NCBI RefSeq assembly: GCF_019112525.1
Contig: NZ_CP077800.1
Location: 2,542,001-2,606,000 of the forward strand
Origin: Modestobacter sp. L9-4
GTDB taxonomy: Bacteria; Actinomycetota; Actinomycetes; Mycobacteriales; Geodermatophilaceae
Direction of reading: 5' to 3'
Length of the DNA stretch: 64,000 nucleotides
Under the pieces are notes generated by a model. That model was not told where the DNA came from. It saw nothing but the letters and a program-made list of their open reading frames with translations, and did no database searches. This document shows, piece after piece, positions 1-8,785 of the stretch; position 1 is the stretch's first letter; each line of letters opens with the position of its first letter. Made by a program: the position numbers and the translations under genes.

Positions 1-850
1 GGACGGCGTAGAAGATGCCCTCCCCGGTCAGCGGGTTGATCAGCGACTGCGCGTCGCCGGCCAGCAGCACGCGGCCGTCGGGCAGCCGCGGGCGCCCGGT
101 GGACAGCGGCAGCCGGTGCGCGCGCAGGCCCTCCGGCTCGACCCCGGGGAGCATCCGGTGCAGCCCGGCGACCAGCTCGGCGCGGGTCACGCGTGAGGAC
201 ACCAGCTCGCCGTAGCCGACGTTGGCGCGGCCGTCGCCGAGCGGGAACGACCAGGCGTACGCCGGCCAGCGCTGCTCCGTCGTGGTCACCACCTGCACGC
301 CCTCGCTGCCCGGCAGCACCGGCGCGTAGCCGCGGATGGCGATGGCCAGCCGGTCCGGCGGGTTACCGGCCAGCCCGAGTGACCGGCGCACGACGGACTC
401 GGCGCCGTCCGCGCCGACCAGCACCCCGGCCCTGATCCGGCCGTCGACCTCGACGTGGTCGGCGTGCACGGTCACCTCGCGCACGGTGTGCTGCCGGAGC
501 CGGACGCCGGTGGCCAGCACCTGGTCCAGCAGCCGGCCGTCGAACACCGCCCGGGGCACCACCGACGACGGGCGGTGCAGCGTGCGCTCGACCGTCGTCC
601 CGTCCGGGGCGTGCAGCCGCAGCCGCGGCACGGTCGGGTACCCGGCGGTCAGCGCCGCGACGTCGATCCCGAGGCCGGCCAGCACGTCGAGCGCCTCGGG
701 GGCGATGCCGTCACCGCACACCTTGTCCCGCGGGAACGCCGCCCGGTCGAGCACCAGCACGTCGGCGTCCGGGCGGACCCGGCGCACCGCCGCGGCGCAC
801 GCGGCACCGGCCGGACCACCCCCGACGACGACGACGTCGACGTGCTCCAC
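1..850 (-). CDS. FAD-dependent oxidoreductase, geranylgeranyl reductase family (partial)
   Basis: The reading frame starts at a GTG at 850 and runs off the left edge, so the C-terminus is missing. The N-terminus is a Rossmann FAD-binding motif (VVVGGGPAGAACA) preceded by only four residues, which supports this start. It is followed by the family block FPRDKVCGDGI near residues 40-50. A second FAD-contact motif (LLAGDAQSLINPLTGEGI) lies near the truncation. This order is typical of the geranylgeranyl reductase and aromatic-hydroxylase-like flavoproteins that reduce isoprenoid chains of lipids or menaquinone. Substrate cannot be assigned from this fragment. It lies just downstream of a small lipoprotein gene on the same strand. 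Family is certain, specific reaction is inference. Confidence 0.85.
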   Translation of the reverse strand, partial: MEHVDVVVVGGGPAGAACAAAVRRVRPDADVLVLDRAAFPRDKVCGDGIAPEALDVLAGLGIDVAALTAGYPTVPRLRLHAPDGTTVERTLHRPSSVVPRAVFDGRLLDQVLATGVRLRQHTVREVTVHADHVEVDGRIRAGVLVGADGAESVVRRSLGLAGNPPDRLAIAIRGYAPVLPGSEGVQVVTTTEQRWPAYAWSFPLGDGRANVGYGELVSSRVTRAELVAGLHRMLPGVEPEGLRAHRLPLSTGRPRLPDGRVLLAGDAQSLINPLTGEGIFYAV

Positions 851-861
851 CGGGGACGGGG

Positions 862-1041
862 TCAGGTGTTGTTCGCCGGCGTCGACGTGCCGGGGTTGCA
901 GTTCGCGTCCTGGCTGTTGCTGTTGTTCCCGGCGTCGCAGTTCGTCTCGCCGCGGGTGAGGTCGGTGTTGGAGCCGCCGCACCCGGTGAGCACGGTGCTG
1001 CCGACGATGGCCAGTGCCACCAGGGTCCCCTTGAGTCGCAT
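862..1041 (-). CDS. Small secreted lipoprotein
   Basis: A 59-residue protein starting MRLKGTLVALAIVGS. It has a short basic n-region, a hydrophobic core and a clear lipobox (TVLTGCGGS), with the lipidated cysteine near residue 20. The mature part is only about 40 residues, rich in Asn, Thr and Ser, with two further cysteines that could form a disulfide. An upstream ATG at 1074 would add 11 residues but puts the basic n-region too far in, so the inner ATG is preferred. It is probably anchored on the outer face of the membrane. No known family was recognised, so the function is unknown. Confidence 0.6.
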   Translation of the reverse strand: MRLKGTLVALAIVGSTVLTGCGGSNTDLTRGETNCDAGNNSNSQDANCNPGTSTPANNT

Positions 1042-1080
1042 GACACCCCGTTGCCCACGACACACCGGCGTCAACCGGCG

Positions 1081-1650
1081 TCACGACCGCGGAGCGGTCC
1101 ACTTCCGCGCGGGGTGCACGTAGCCGTGCACGAACTCCAGCAGCCCGGCGGCGTCCTGCACCACGCCGAGGGCGTCGAGCCGGGCGGCGTCGAGGTAGCC
1201 GTCGTCGACCATCCGCCGCAGCTGGGCCAGCTGCGGCTGCCAGAAGCCGTCGACGTCCAGGAGGGCGACCGGCTTGGCGTGCAGGCCGAGCATCCCCCAG
1301 GTCCAGGCCTCGAAGAGCTCCTCCAGGGTCCCGGCCGCGCCCGGCAGCGCGACGAAGGCGTCGGAGAGGTCGGCCATGACCGCCTTGCGCTCGTGCATCG
1401 TCCCGACGACCTCCAGCCGGGGCAGGCCGCGGTGGGCGACCTCGTCGTCGACGAGGTGCTGCGGGATCACCCCGACCACCTCGCCACCGGCGGCGAGCGC
1501 GGCGTCGGCCACCACGCCCATCAGCCCGACGTCGCCGCCGCCGTAGACGATGCCGACGCCGGCCCGGGCCAGGTCGGTGGCGAACGTCGCGGCGGCCTGC
1601 TGGTGGGCCGGGGGGCCGGCGTGCGACCCGGTGAAGACGGCGATGCGCAT
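1081..1650 (-). CDS. LOG-family protein (cytokinin riboside 5'-monophosphate phosphoribohydrolase-like)
   Basis: A protein of 189 residues, the normal size for the family once misnamed lysine decarboxylase. Visible landmarks are the nucleotide-fold start (IAVFTGSHAG), the glycine-rich loop VYGGGDVGLMG near residues 35-45, and the MHERKA block near 85-90. The catalytic-site region PGAAGTLEE lies at about 103-111. The family signature is PGGxGTxxE, and here the second glycine is alanine. Characterised members release adenine-type bases from nucleoside 5'-monophosphates. The gene stands alone, with no cytokinin-type genes nearby. Confidence 0.88.
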   Translation of the reverse strand: MRIAVFTGSHAGPPAHQQAAATFATDLARAGVGIVYGGGDVGLMGVVADAALAAGGEVVGVIPQHLVDDEVAHRGLPRLEVVGTMHERKAVMADLSDAFVALPGAAGTLEELFEAWTWGMLGLHAKPVALLDVDGFWQPQLAQLRRMVDDGYLDAARLDALGVVQDAAGLLEFVHGYVHPARKWTAPRS

Positions 1651-1827
1651 CCCCCGACCCTAGGTGGGGTGCCGGCACCCGGCGTGGGCCCGTCCGGGGC
1701 GTGGGCGACGGCGAGCTGTGCCCACCCGGGTGTTCGCCTGAAGGTCTCCTGAGGGTCACCCGTTCGTGGGACCCGCACCGCAGAGTCGCCTCGACAGATG
1801 CACGGACGACGATGCGGGAGCGAGTCG

Positions 1828-3537
1828 ATGAGCCACGACCACGAGCACGACCACCACCACCACGGCGAGCACGACCACGGTCACTCCCACCACCACGGCG
1901 ACACCGCCGGCGTCGAGGGCACCTGGGCCGACCCCCACGCCGACGACCCGCTGTCGGTCTCGCGCCGTGGCTTCCTCGCCACCGCGGCCGTCGTCGCGGG
2001 CGCCGCAGCCGGTCTGGGTGCCGCCGTCTCCGGCGTCGGCCAGGGCGTCGCCGCCGCCGCCGGGACCGCCGCCGCCGGCACGACCGTGAACCCCTGGACC
2101 GGCCGCACGCAGGGCCTGTCCGGTGACCACCACATCCACACCCGGTTCTCCCCGGACGCGCAGTACGACGTCATCACCCAGGTGCAGAAGGGCCGTCAGT
2201 TCGGCCTCGACTGGCTGGTGATCACCGACCACGGTGGCGTCGCCCACCAGAAGCTCTCGATCGACAAGATCACGCCCGAGATCGCCCAGGCGCGCCGGCA
2301 GTACTCCGACACCCTGATCTACCAGGGCCTGGAGTGGAACATCCCCGGCGCCGAGCACGCCACGGTCATGCTGCCCCCGGGGCCGGCCAACATCGACATC
2401 CTCAAGGCCTTCGAGGCCGGCTACGACGGCAGTGTGCTGGCCGCCAACGGCGTCACCGGCAACGTCGAGCCCTACGCGCTCGAGGCCCTCCGGTACCTGG
2501 ACAACCAGGTCCGCAACCGGCGCACCGAGATCGCGCTGATGTTCGCCAACCACCCGAGCCGGCAGGGCATCGACAGCCCGCACGAGATCCGCAACTGGCG
2601 CGACTCCGCCCCCTCGGTCGCGGTCGGCATGGAGGGCGCCCCCGGGCACCAGGCCTCCGGCATCCCCAAGGCCCAGGGCGGCCCCGGCGGCGGCCGCGGC
2701 TACTACGACCGCTCCCCGGGTGCGGCCAGCTTCCCCGGCTACCCGCTGGAGTCCTACCGCACCTTCGGTGGCTTCGACTGGATGACCGCGACCGTCGGCG
2801 GGCTCTGGGACTCCCTGCTCGCCGAGGGCAAGCCGTGGTGGGTCACCTCCACCTCCGACTCCCACCAGGTCTTCCGCGACACCCGCGTCCCCGGCCCGCT
2901 GGCCCACGCCCAGACCGGTGACCGTGGCGCCCCCGTCGACACCGGCCGGCCGATCACCTCCTACGGCGACTTCTGGCCCGGCCAGTACGGCAACACGCTG
3001 GTGCTGAGCGAGAACCGCACCTACGTCGGCGTCATGCAGGCCCTCCAGGCCGGCAAGGTCGCGGCGGTCCACGGCCGGCTCGTCGAGAACCTCGACATCC
3101 GCGTCCGTTCCGCCGAGCAGGGCGACCCGCAGGGCGCCACCCTGGGCGGTCGCACCTGGGTGCGCCGCGGTGGCGACGTGCAGGTGACCATCACGGTCAA
3201 GGTCGCCGGCGGCGTCAACGGCGGGGGCTTCGTGCCCAAGCTGGCCAAGGTCGACCTCATCAGCGGCCCCGTCACCGGTGAGCAGTCCGACCGCGACCAC
3301 TTCCTCGCCCCCGAGACCAAGGTCGTCAAGACCTTCGAGGTGGGCACCGGCCGCGCGCAGTACACCTTCGACCACACCTTCAAGAACGTGGACCGCTCGT
3401 TCTACGTCCGCTTCCGCGGCAGCGACGGCAAGCAGCTCGACGCCAACGGCAACCCGCCGATCGACGTCATCGGCGACGCCAACCCGTGGGACGACCTCTG
3501 GTTCTACGCGAACCCGGTCTTCGTCGACGCCATCTGA
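1828..3537 (+). CDS. Tat-exported PHP-domain metal-dependent phosphoesterase-like protein
   Basis: A 569-residue protein starting at the ATG at 1828, which has GGGAG upstream; an ATG 10 codons earlier lacks support. Residues 1-25 hold 13 histidines. A twin-arginine motif SRRGFLA follows at 45-51, then an Ala-rich hydrophobic stretch, so the protein is probably exported folded by Tat. The mature part opens with a PHP-type metal site (GDHHIHTRFSPDAQ) and then ITDHGG, as in histidinol-phosphatase-like phosphoesterases. Further His and Asp residues occur at FANHPSR and STSDSHQ. The next gene overlaps its stop codon. The fold and export are well supported; the substrate is unknown. Confidence 0.85.
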   Translation: MSHDHEHDHHHHGEHDHGHSHHHGDTAGVEGTWADPHADDPLSVSRRGFLATAAVVAGAAAGLGAAVSGVGQGVAAAAGTAAAGTTVNPWTGRTQGLSGDHHIHTRFSPDAQYDVITQVQKGRQFGLDWLVITDHGGVAHQKLSIDKITPEIAQARRQYSDTLIYQGLEWNIPGAEHATVMLPPGPANIDILKAFEAGYDGSVLAANGVTGNVEPYALEALRYLDNQVRNRRTEIALMFANHPSRQGIDSPHEIRNWRDSAPSVAVGMEGAPGHQASGIPKAQGGPGGGRGYYDRSPGAASFPGYPLESYRTFGGFDWMTATVGGLWDSLLAEGKPWWVTSTSDSHQVFRDTRVPGPLAHAQTGDRGAPVDTGRPITSYGDFWPGQYGNTLVLSENRTYVGVMQALQAGKVAAVHGRLVENLDIRVRSAEQGDPQGATLGGRTWVRRGGDVQVTITVKVAGGVNGGGFVPKLAKVDLISGPVTGEQSDRDHFLAPETKVVKTFEVGTGRAQYTFDHTFKNVDRSFYVRFRGSDGKQLDANGNPPIDVIGDANPWDDLWFYANPVFVDAI

Positions 3538-4187
3538 TGACCACGTCCGCGAGGCAGGTGTCGCCGGCCGGGACCGTGCTGTGGGGCGGGGCGCTGGCGG
3601 TCGACGTCATTGCCCAGGCCCACGCGCTGTCCTCGGCCTCCGACGCACACCTGCTGGCGGCGGTCGACGAGGCACTCGCCGGCTCGGGGGCGGTGGCCGA
3701 GCTGGTCTGCACCCACGTGGACCGCTCGGCCGCCGTCCCCCGGGCCGGGGTCTCCCTGCGCCTGGACGGCGAACCGGCCGATCCGGCGGCGACCCGGGCC
3801 GCGCTGGCCCGGGCGCTGTCCGGCCCGGTCGTCACAGGCGAGCAGGACGGCGAGCAGGACGGCGAGGAGTCCGCGCCGGCGCGCACGGCGGTGGCCGAGG
3901 CCGCCGCCGGCAGCGCCGGGCGGGCCGTCCGCTTCCCGGGTCAGACCGGGGTCAGCGGGCTGGTCCCGGTGGCGCGGCTGCTGGCCGAGACCGCGATCGA
4001 CCGGGTCGCCGGGCTGGGCGGCGCGGTGGCCGACACCGACGTCGTCGACACCGGCGACCACGGCTTCCTCCGCCCCACCTGGAGCGGTGGGGAGCTGACC
4101 CTGCTGGTCGAGCCGACCGTCGGCGGGGTCCTGCGCCCGTTCGAGATCGAGGACCCGCACGAGTGCTGCGGCGGGGCCGGGCACTGA
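3537..4187 (+). CDS. Hypothetical protein coupled to the PHP-domain gene
   Basis: The start ATG at 3537 overlaps the stop of the PHP gene (ATGA arrangement), which suggests translational coupling and decides the start. The product is 216 residues with no signal peptide or membrane segment. It contains a short acidic repeat (EQDGEQDGEE) in the middle. It ends DPHECCGGAGH, a Cys- and His-bearing tail that could bind metal. I do not recognise a family. Context points to a partner or accessory of the exported phosphoesterase, but that is inference only. Confidence 0.7.
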   Translation: MTTSARQVSPAGTVLWGGALAVDVIAQAHALSSASDAHLLAAVDEALAGSGAVAELVCTHVDRSAAVPRAGVSLRLDGEPADPAATRAALARALSGPVVTGEQDGEQDGEESAPARTAVAEAAAGSAGRAVRFPGQTGVSGLVPVARLLAETAIDRVAGLGGAVADTDVVDTGDHGFLRPTWSGGELTLLVEPTVGGVLRPFEIEDPHECCGGAGH

Positions 4188-4193
4188 ACTGCA

Positions 4194-4229
4194 CCTGAGG
4201 GGCCGGCGTCGAGACGCCGGCCCCTCAGG
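4194..4229. terminator. Bidirectional intrinsic-type hairpin
   Basis: A perfect 17-bp inverted repeat (4194-4210 with 4213-4229) with a 2-nt centre. It sits exactly between two convergent genes ending at 4187 and 4237. It has no T-tract, as is common in high-GC actinobacteria. Confidence 0.85.
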
Positions 4230-4236
4230 CGTGCGG

Positions 4237-4530
4237 TCAGACCACGGACCGGGCGAAGCCGATCTCCTTGCCCGCGACGCAGTCCGGGAACGTCTCGAAC
4301 ACCCGCGCCCGCTCGGGGGAGGCGGTGTACCGCTCCTCCACCTCACGGAAGGCGGCCTCGTCGCCGTCGAGGGACACCGCCCAGGTGAAGGTGGAGTGCT
4401 CCTCCTCGGCCAGGGCGAACAGCACCTGGAAGCCGAAGTGCTCACGCACGGGGAGCAGGGTGGGGAACCACTCCAGGAAGTCGGCCATCCGGCCCGGTTC
4501 GATCTCGTAACGACGCAGCTGCACGGTCAT
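4237..4530 (-). CDS. NIPSNAP-family protein
   Basis: A 97-residue protein starting MTVQLRRYEIEPGRMADFLEWF, the typical opening of a NIPSNAP domain (ferredoxin-like alpha/beta barrel fold). Longer in-frame starts up to 4584 lie inside an inverted repeat and are unlikely. Such small proteins usually form dimers; a biochemical role is not established for bacterial members. It lies downstream of the VOC-family gene on the same strand, separated by the hairpin at 4540-4587. Confidence 0.78.
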   Translation of the reverse strand: MTVQLRRYEIEPGRMADFLEWFPTLLPVREHFGFQVLFALAEEEHSTFTWAVSLDGDEAAFREVEERYTASPERARVFETFPDCVAGKEIGFARSVV

Positions 4531-4539
4531 GCGCCCAGT

Positions 4540-4587
4540 CTGATGGAGTCCCAGGGGTGCGGGGACCGTGCCCTGGGACTCCATCAG
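4540..4587 (-). terminator. Long inverted repeat between the VOC and NIPSNAP genes
   Basis: A perfect 17-bp stem (4540-4556 with 4571-4587) with a 14-nt loop. It lies 8 nt past the stop of the VOC gene and ends about 10 nt before the NIPSNAP start. It can end VOC transcription, but its position over the expected leader of the next gene means it could also act on that gene. Confidence 0.7.
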
Positions 4588-4594
4588 CGGGGGG

Positions 4595-4948
4595 TCAGGA
4601 CGCCGGCGGGACGTAGAACTGCAGGTTGTTCCCCTCGGTGTCCTTGAACGGCGCGATCCGGCCCCACGGGAAGTCCGCGATGCCGCCGGTCACCTCGACG
4701 CCCTTGCTCTTCAGCTCCTCGACCTCGGCCTCGATGTCGCCGTCGGGCTGGAAGGTGATCACGGCGCCGCCGTGGGAGTGGCCGGTGCCCTCCCGCGCGT
4801 TCAGCCCGATCATCAGGCCGTTGGCGTCGAACTCGCTCCAGTCCTCGGTGACCTTGCCCTCGCTCAGCCCCAGGACGTCCCGGTAGAAGGCCCGGGCCCG
4901 GTCCATGTCGTCGACCGGCACCCACACGCTCGCCACACCACTCGCCAC
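4595..4948 (-). CDS. VOC-family (glyoxalase/bleomycin-resistance-like) protein
   Basis: A 117-residue single vicinal-oxygen-chelate domain. It opens SVWVPVDDMDRARAFYRDVL, the characteristic first beta-alpha unit, and closes with FKDTEGNNLQFYVPP, where the family places a metal-ligand Glu-containing strand (DTEGN). Members are dimeric metalloenzymes or ligand-binding proteins. The substrate cannot be inferred, and neighbours do not define a pathway. Confidence 0.88.
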   Translation of the reverse strand: MASGVASVWVPVDDMDRARAFYRDVLGLSEGKVTEDWSEFDANGLMIGLNAREGTGHSHGGAVITFQPDGDIEAEVEELKSKGVEVTGGIADFPWGRIAPFKDTEGNNLQFYVPPAS

Positions 4949-5037
4949 GTCAGTTCTCCTCAGTCAGTAGGTCGTGCACGACCCCTGCCCACCCGGGCGG
5001 CCCGGCAACCCCGCGCGCGCCACGGCAGACTGGGGGC

Positions 5038-5499
5038 GTGCGCTCCTCGACCGACGGCTGGACGACGTGCGCGCTGGGGCACCGGCACTGGGGGCTGGCC
5101 GGCGCGGCCGGGCTGCTGCTGCACCGCCCCGGTCCGGCCGGCACCGAGGTGCTGCTGCACCTGCGGGTGGACTGGTCGCACCACGGCGGCACCTGGGGCA
5201 CGCCCGGTGGCGCGCTGCACGCGGGGGAGTCCGCACCCGACGGCGCGCTGCGCGAGGCGGGGGAGGAGCTCGGCCTGCGCCGCTCCGACGTCGTCCTCGG
5301 GACGTCGTCGGTCGACGACCACGGTGGCTGGAGCTACACGACCGTGCTGGCCGCCCCGGCCGTCCCGATGGAGCCCGCCGACCTGGTGCTCAACGAGGAG
5401 AGCACCGACGTCGGCTGGTTCGCCCTGGACGCGCTGCCGCTGCTGCACCCGGGGTTCGCCGCCTCGCTGCCGGGCCTCCTGCCGCTGCTCACGGCCTGA
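5038..5499 (+). CDS. Nudix hydrolase
   Basis: A 153-residue protein from a GTG at 5038. The Nudix box is easily read from GGALHAGES through REAGEELGL, near residues 60-82, with the Gly, Glu and REAGEE residues that bind Mg in place. It therefore hydrolyses a nucleoside diphosphate linked to another moiety; the substrate is not evident. It is convergent with the EEP-family gene and overlaps its 3' end by about 11 nt. Confidence 0.9.
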   Translation: MRSSTDGWTTCALGHRHWGLAGAAGLLLHRPGPAGTEVLLHLRVDWSHHGGTWGTPGGALHAGESAPDGALREAGEELGLRRSDVVLGTSSVDDHGGWSYTTVLAAPAVPMEPADLVLNEESTDVGWFALDALPLLHPGFAASLPGLLPLLTA

Positions 5500-6304
5500 C
5501 CGGCGCGTCCCCGGGCAGGGTCACCGGGACGACGACCAGCCGGTGGTCGCCGAACGCCAGCGCGCGCACCTCCGCCGGCCCGGCGGTGACCGGGTCCAGG
5601 GCCAGCACGTGGTCGAACTGCACCCGGGGTGCGGGCGCGGGGTAGGTCGGGGCGGTCACCAGCCGCTGGGCGCGGGCCAGCGTCGCCGGCAGCGGGCCGA
5701 TCAGGTTGAGGTCACCGGCCACGAGCACCGGACCCGGCAGCGTGCGCGCCCAGCTGCGCAGCCGGAACAGCTGGCGGGCCGCGGTGTGCGGCGCGAACGA
5801 CAGGTGGGTGCCGATCACGGTGACCCCGTCGAGCTCGGCGGCCACGGCCAGCCGCGGCTCGTCTGGGAACCACCAGGTGCGGACCTCCCCGGTGCGCGGG
5901 TCGGGGGCACGGATCGGCAGCTTGGCCCGGCCGGCGCCCAGCGCCTGCACCGACCAGCGCCGCACCGGCAGTCGGCTGAACAGCGCGATGCCGTACAGCG
6001 GGTCGGCCGGGGTCTCCCACGACGCGCGCAGCACCGGCGGGTCGACCGGCGTCCAGCTGCGGAACGGGTCGGGGGTGCCGGCGACCGCCGCGGCGAACCG
6101 CCACTCGGAGACGCCCAGCGCGGCGGCGACCTCGGCCGGCTGGTCGACCTGCTGCGACCGCGGCTGGGCCACGTCGATCTCCTGGACGGCGAGGACGTCG
6201 ACGTCCAGGTCGGCGAGGGCGGTCCGCAGCCCGGCGGCGTCGAGCGAGCGGCCGCGGGAGTCCCGGGCCGAGGCGAGGTTCAGCGTGCCGACCCGGATGT
6301 CCAC
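5489..6304 (-). CDS. Endonuclease/exonuclease/phosphatase (EEP) family protein
   Basis: A 271-residue protein. A GTG at 6304 (VDIRVGTLNLASARD) is chosen because the EEP fold begins with this strand; the open frame extends upstream but encodes low-complexity sequence. Landmarks are VLAVQEID (the catalytic Glu), VIGTHLSF, LVAGDLNLI (the GDxN motif) and the terminal QFDHVL and FGDHRLVVV (the DH motif). It is thus a Mg-dependent phosphodiesterase of the DNase I superfamily. There is no signal peptide. DNA, RNA or lipid headgroups could be substrates. Confidence 0.88.
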   Translation of the reverse strand: MDIRVGTLNLASARDSRGRSLDAAGLRTALADLDVDVLAVQEIDVAQPRSQQVDQPAEVAAALGVSEWRFAAAVAGTPDPFRSWTPVDPPVLRASWETPADPLYGIALFSRLPVRRWSVQALGAGRAKLPIRAPDPRTGEVRTWWFPDEPRLAVAAELDGVTVIGTHLSFAPHTAARQLFRLRSWARTLPGPVLVAGDLNLIGPLPATLARAQRLVTAPTYPAPAPRVQFDHVLALDPVTAGPAEVRALAFGDHRLVVVPVTLPGDAPVRP

Positions 6305-6330
6305 CCGCCCATCAGACCAGGGTCGGGCGG

Positions 6331-7233
6331 TCACCACCCGTTGCGGCCGTCGGACCAGGCTGCGGCCCGGGGCAGGACCTCGGTGATCCAGGTGCTCTTG
6401 GCCCGTGTGTAGTCGTCGGGGTCGGCGTCCTGCTCGTGGGCGGCGGCCACCGCGGCCTTCAGCTGCGCGTAGTGGTCGCGCTCGGCCGGGTGGGCGCGCA
6501 GCCAGTCGCGGAACTGCACCGTCGAGCGGCCCCAGGGTGAGGCCGCCAGCCGCACGTGCAGGACCGCCGGGACCGCGGGGTCGGGCGACACGAAGAGCCG
6601 CTTCCGCCAGACGTCGTCCGACGCTCCCGCACCGCCGAGGGGCACGTCCCGGTGCACGCCGGGGGAGTCCGGTCGGCTGCCGGCGGCGGCGAGGAAGCCC
6701 ACCCGCGACAGGGCGGCGTCGAGCGCCCCCGGCTCCGGCAGCGCCGGCGCCCGCACCTGCAGGTCCAGGAACGCCTTGGCGGGCAGGCCCGGCACCGCGG
6801 TCGAGCCGATGTGGTCCAACGACCAGCCCGCGATCGAGCCGCCCGTCAGTGGGGCCAGTGCCGCGCGGACCCGCGCCAGCCGGCGGGCGGCCATCGCCGG
6901 CCATCCCGGGTCGGGGTCCACCAGCACCGCGGGACCGGGGGCGAACCGCCCGGACGCCAGCGCGGCTGACCAGGGGAGGAGCCGCTTGGCCACGAGTGCC
7001 GCCAGCCGGGAGCCGAGCTCACGGTCGTCGGCCAGCACGACGTCGGCCAGCACGACGTCGGCCCGGTCGGCCCCGGCCCGGTCGGCCCCGGCCGGGTCGG
7101 CTCCGGCCGGGTCGGTGCCCACGGCGAGGACGAGGGCGACGTCGTCGGCGGCGGCCACGACGAGCGCCCCGTCGCCCAGCGCCGTCACCCGGGCAGCGAC
7201 GTCGTCCGGCCCGTCGACCCGCACCCGCAGCAC
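6331..7233 (-). CDS. GrpB/UPF0157 family protein with a CoaE-like remnant N-terminus
   Basis: A 300-residue protein from a GTG at 7233. The C-terminal two thirds is a GrpB (UPF0157) domain, a nucleotidyltransferase-fold family: LVDPDPGWPAMAARR, then DHIGSTAVPGLPAKAFLDLQV near residue 150. In many actinobacteria this domain is fused behind dephospho-CoA kinase. Here about 110 residues precede it. The segment RADVVLADD through ERLLP-like KRLLPW resembles the C-terminal end of CoaE, but no P-loop exists, so kinase activity is excluded. Six 15-bp repeats lie in this part. The function of GrpB domains is poorly defined. The start is uncertain. Confidence 0.75.
   Translation of the reverse strand: MLRVRVDGPDDVAARVTALGDGALVVAAADDVALVLAVGTDPAGADPAGADRAGADRADVVLADVVLADDRELGSRLAALVAKRLLPWSAALASGRFAPGPAVLVDPDPGWPAMAARRLARVRAALAPLTGGSIAGWSLDHIGSTAVPGLPAKAFLDLQVRAPALPEPGALDAALSRVGFLAAAGSRPDSPGVHRDVPLGGAGASDDVWRKRLFVSPDPAVPAVLHVRLAASPWGRSTVQFRDWLRAHPAERDHYAQLKAAVAAAHEQDADPDDYTRAKSTWITEVLPRAAAWSDGRNGW
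7031..7120. repeat. Six in-frame 15-bp tandem repeats in the GrpB-family gene
   Basis: Six consecutive 15-bp units fall in three identical or near-identical pairs (7031-7060, 7061-7090, 7091-7120). They encode Ala/Asp/Gly-rich pentapeptides such as PAGAD and DVVLA. The 15-bp period keeps the frame, so copy-number changes would be tolerated. Confidence 0.9.
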
Positions 7234-7350
7234 GGCACCAGTGCAGCAGAACGGCACCCTGCCCGCACGCTCGTGCTCTGCTGCCGGTGTGGCAGCAGAG
7301 CACGAGCTCCGGGAAGGCACCTGTCCGCGGTGGCGGATAGGTTCCACGAC

Positions 7351-8241
<891 letters not shown>

Positions 8242-8244
8242 AGG

Positions 8245-8298
8245 ACCCCCTCGCCCCCCGTCACACGCTTCGCGCGCAACGGGCCGCTGCGAGGGGGC
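8245..8298 (+). terminator. Probable terminator after menB
   Basis: A run CCCCCTCG at 8246-8253 pairs with CGAGGGGG at 8290-8297 directly after the menB stop. The 36-nt loop is itself GC-rich. There is no T-tract. Confidence 0.5.
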
Positions 8299-8338
8299 CG
8301 TCCCGTTCGGGCCACGAGCCCATGTCCTGGAGGTAGGA

Positions 8339-8671
8339 ATGATCATCGAGGTGATCGGCGGTGCCGACGAGGTGCCCGAGGTGCGGGTGGCCGACGTCGA
8401 CGACCTGACGCGGCTGCACCTGGCCGTGGGTGCGGTGACCGACGAGGAGGCCGACGCCGCGCTGCGGGCGGCGGGGATGGGTCGGCTCACCGACGGCGAC
8501 ACCGGGGTGGTCTCCGTCGCCGCGCTCCGGGAGGCCGCGGGACCGCGGTCGAGCGCGCCCGACTGGGCCGAGCGCTTCGACGCGATGGTGATCTTCGCCG
8601 CGCAGCAGGGCTGGACCGCGGACGACGGAGCCGGTCTGCAGGTCCACGTGGAGCCCGCGGCGTCTGCCTGA
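8339..8671 (+). CDS. Conserved-looking hypothetical protein, 110 aa
   Basis: The ATG at 8339 is preceded by an almost ideal ribosome-binding site (GGAGGTAGGA), which decides the start and argues strongly for a real gene. The product has an acidic first half (DADDL- and EEADAAL-type segments) and ends VHVEPAASA. It has no signal, membrane segment or cysteine motif. I do not recognise a family. It lies about 100 nt after menB, in the same orientation. Confidence 0.75.
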   Translation: MIIEVIGGADEVPEVRVADVDDLTRLHLAVGAVTDEEADAALRAAGMGRLTDGDTGVVSVAALREAAGPRSSAPDWAERFDAMVIFAAQQGWTADDGAGLQVHVEPAASA

Positions 8672-8785
8672 CCTGCGGTTCCAGCGGGCCGGCGACACGC
8701 CGTGAGGAGCCCGCCGCGCCTGTGATCTCGATGTGTTGTGAGCCAGTTGTTGTGGTCACTCCACTTTCTTGGGCACGATTGCACG

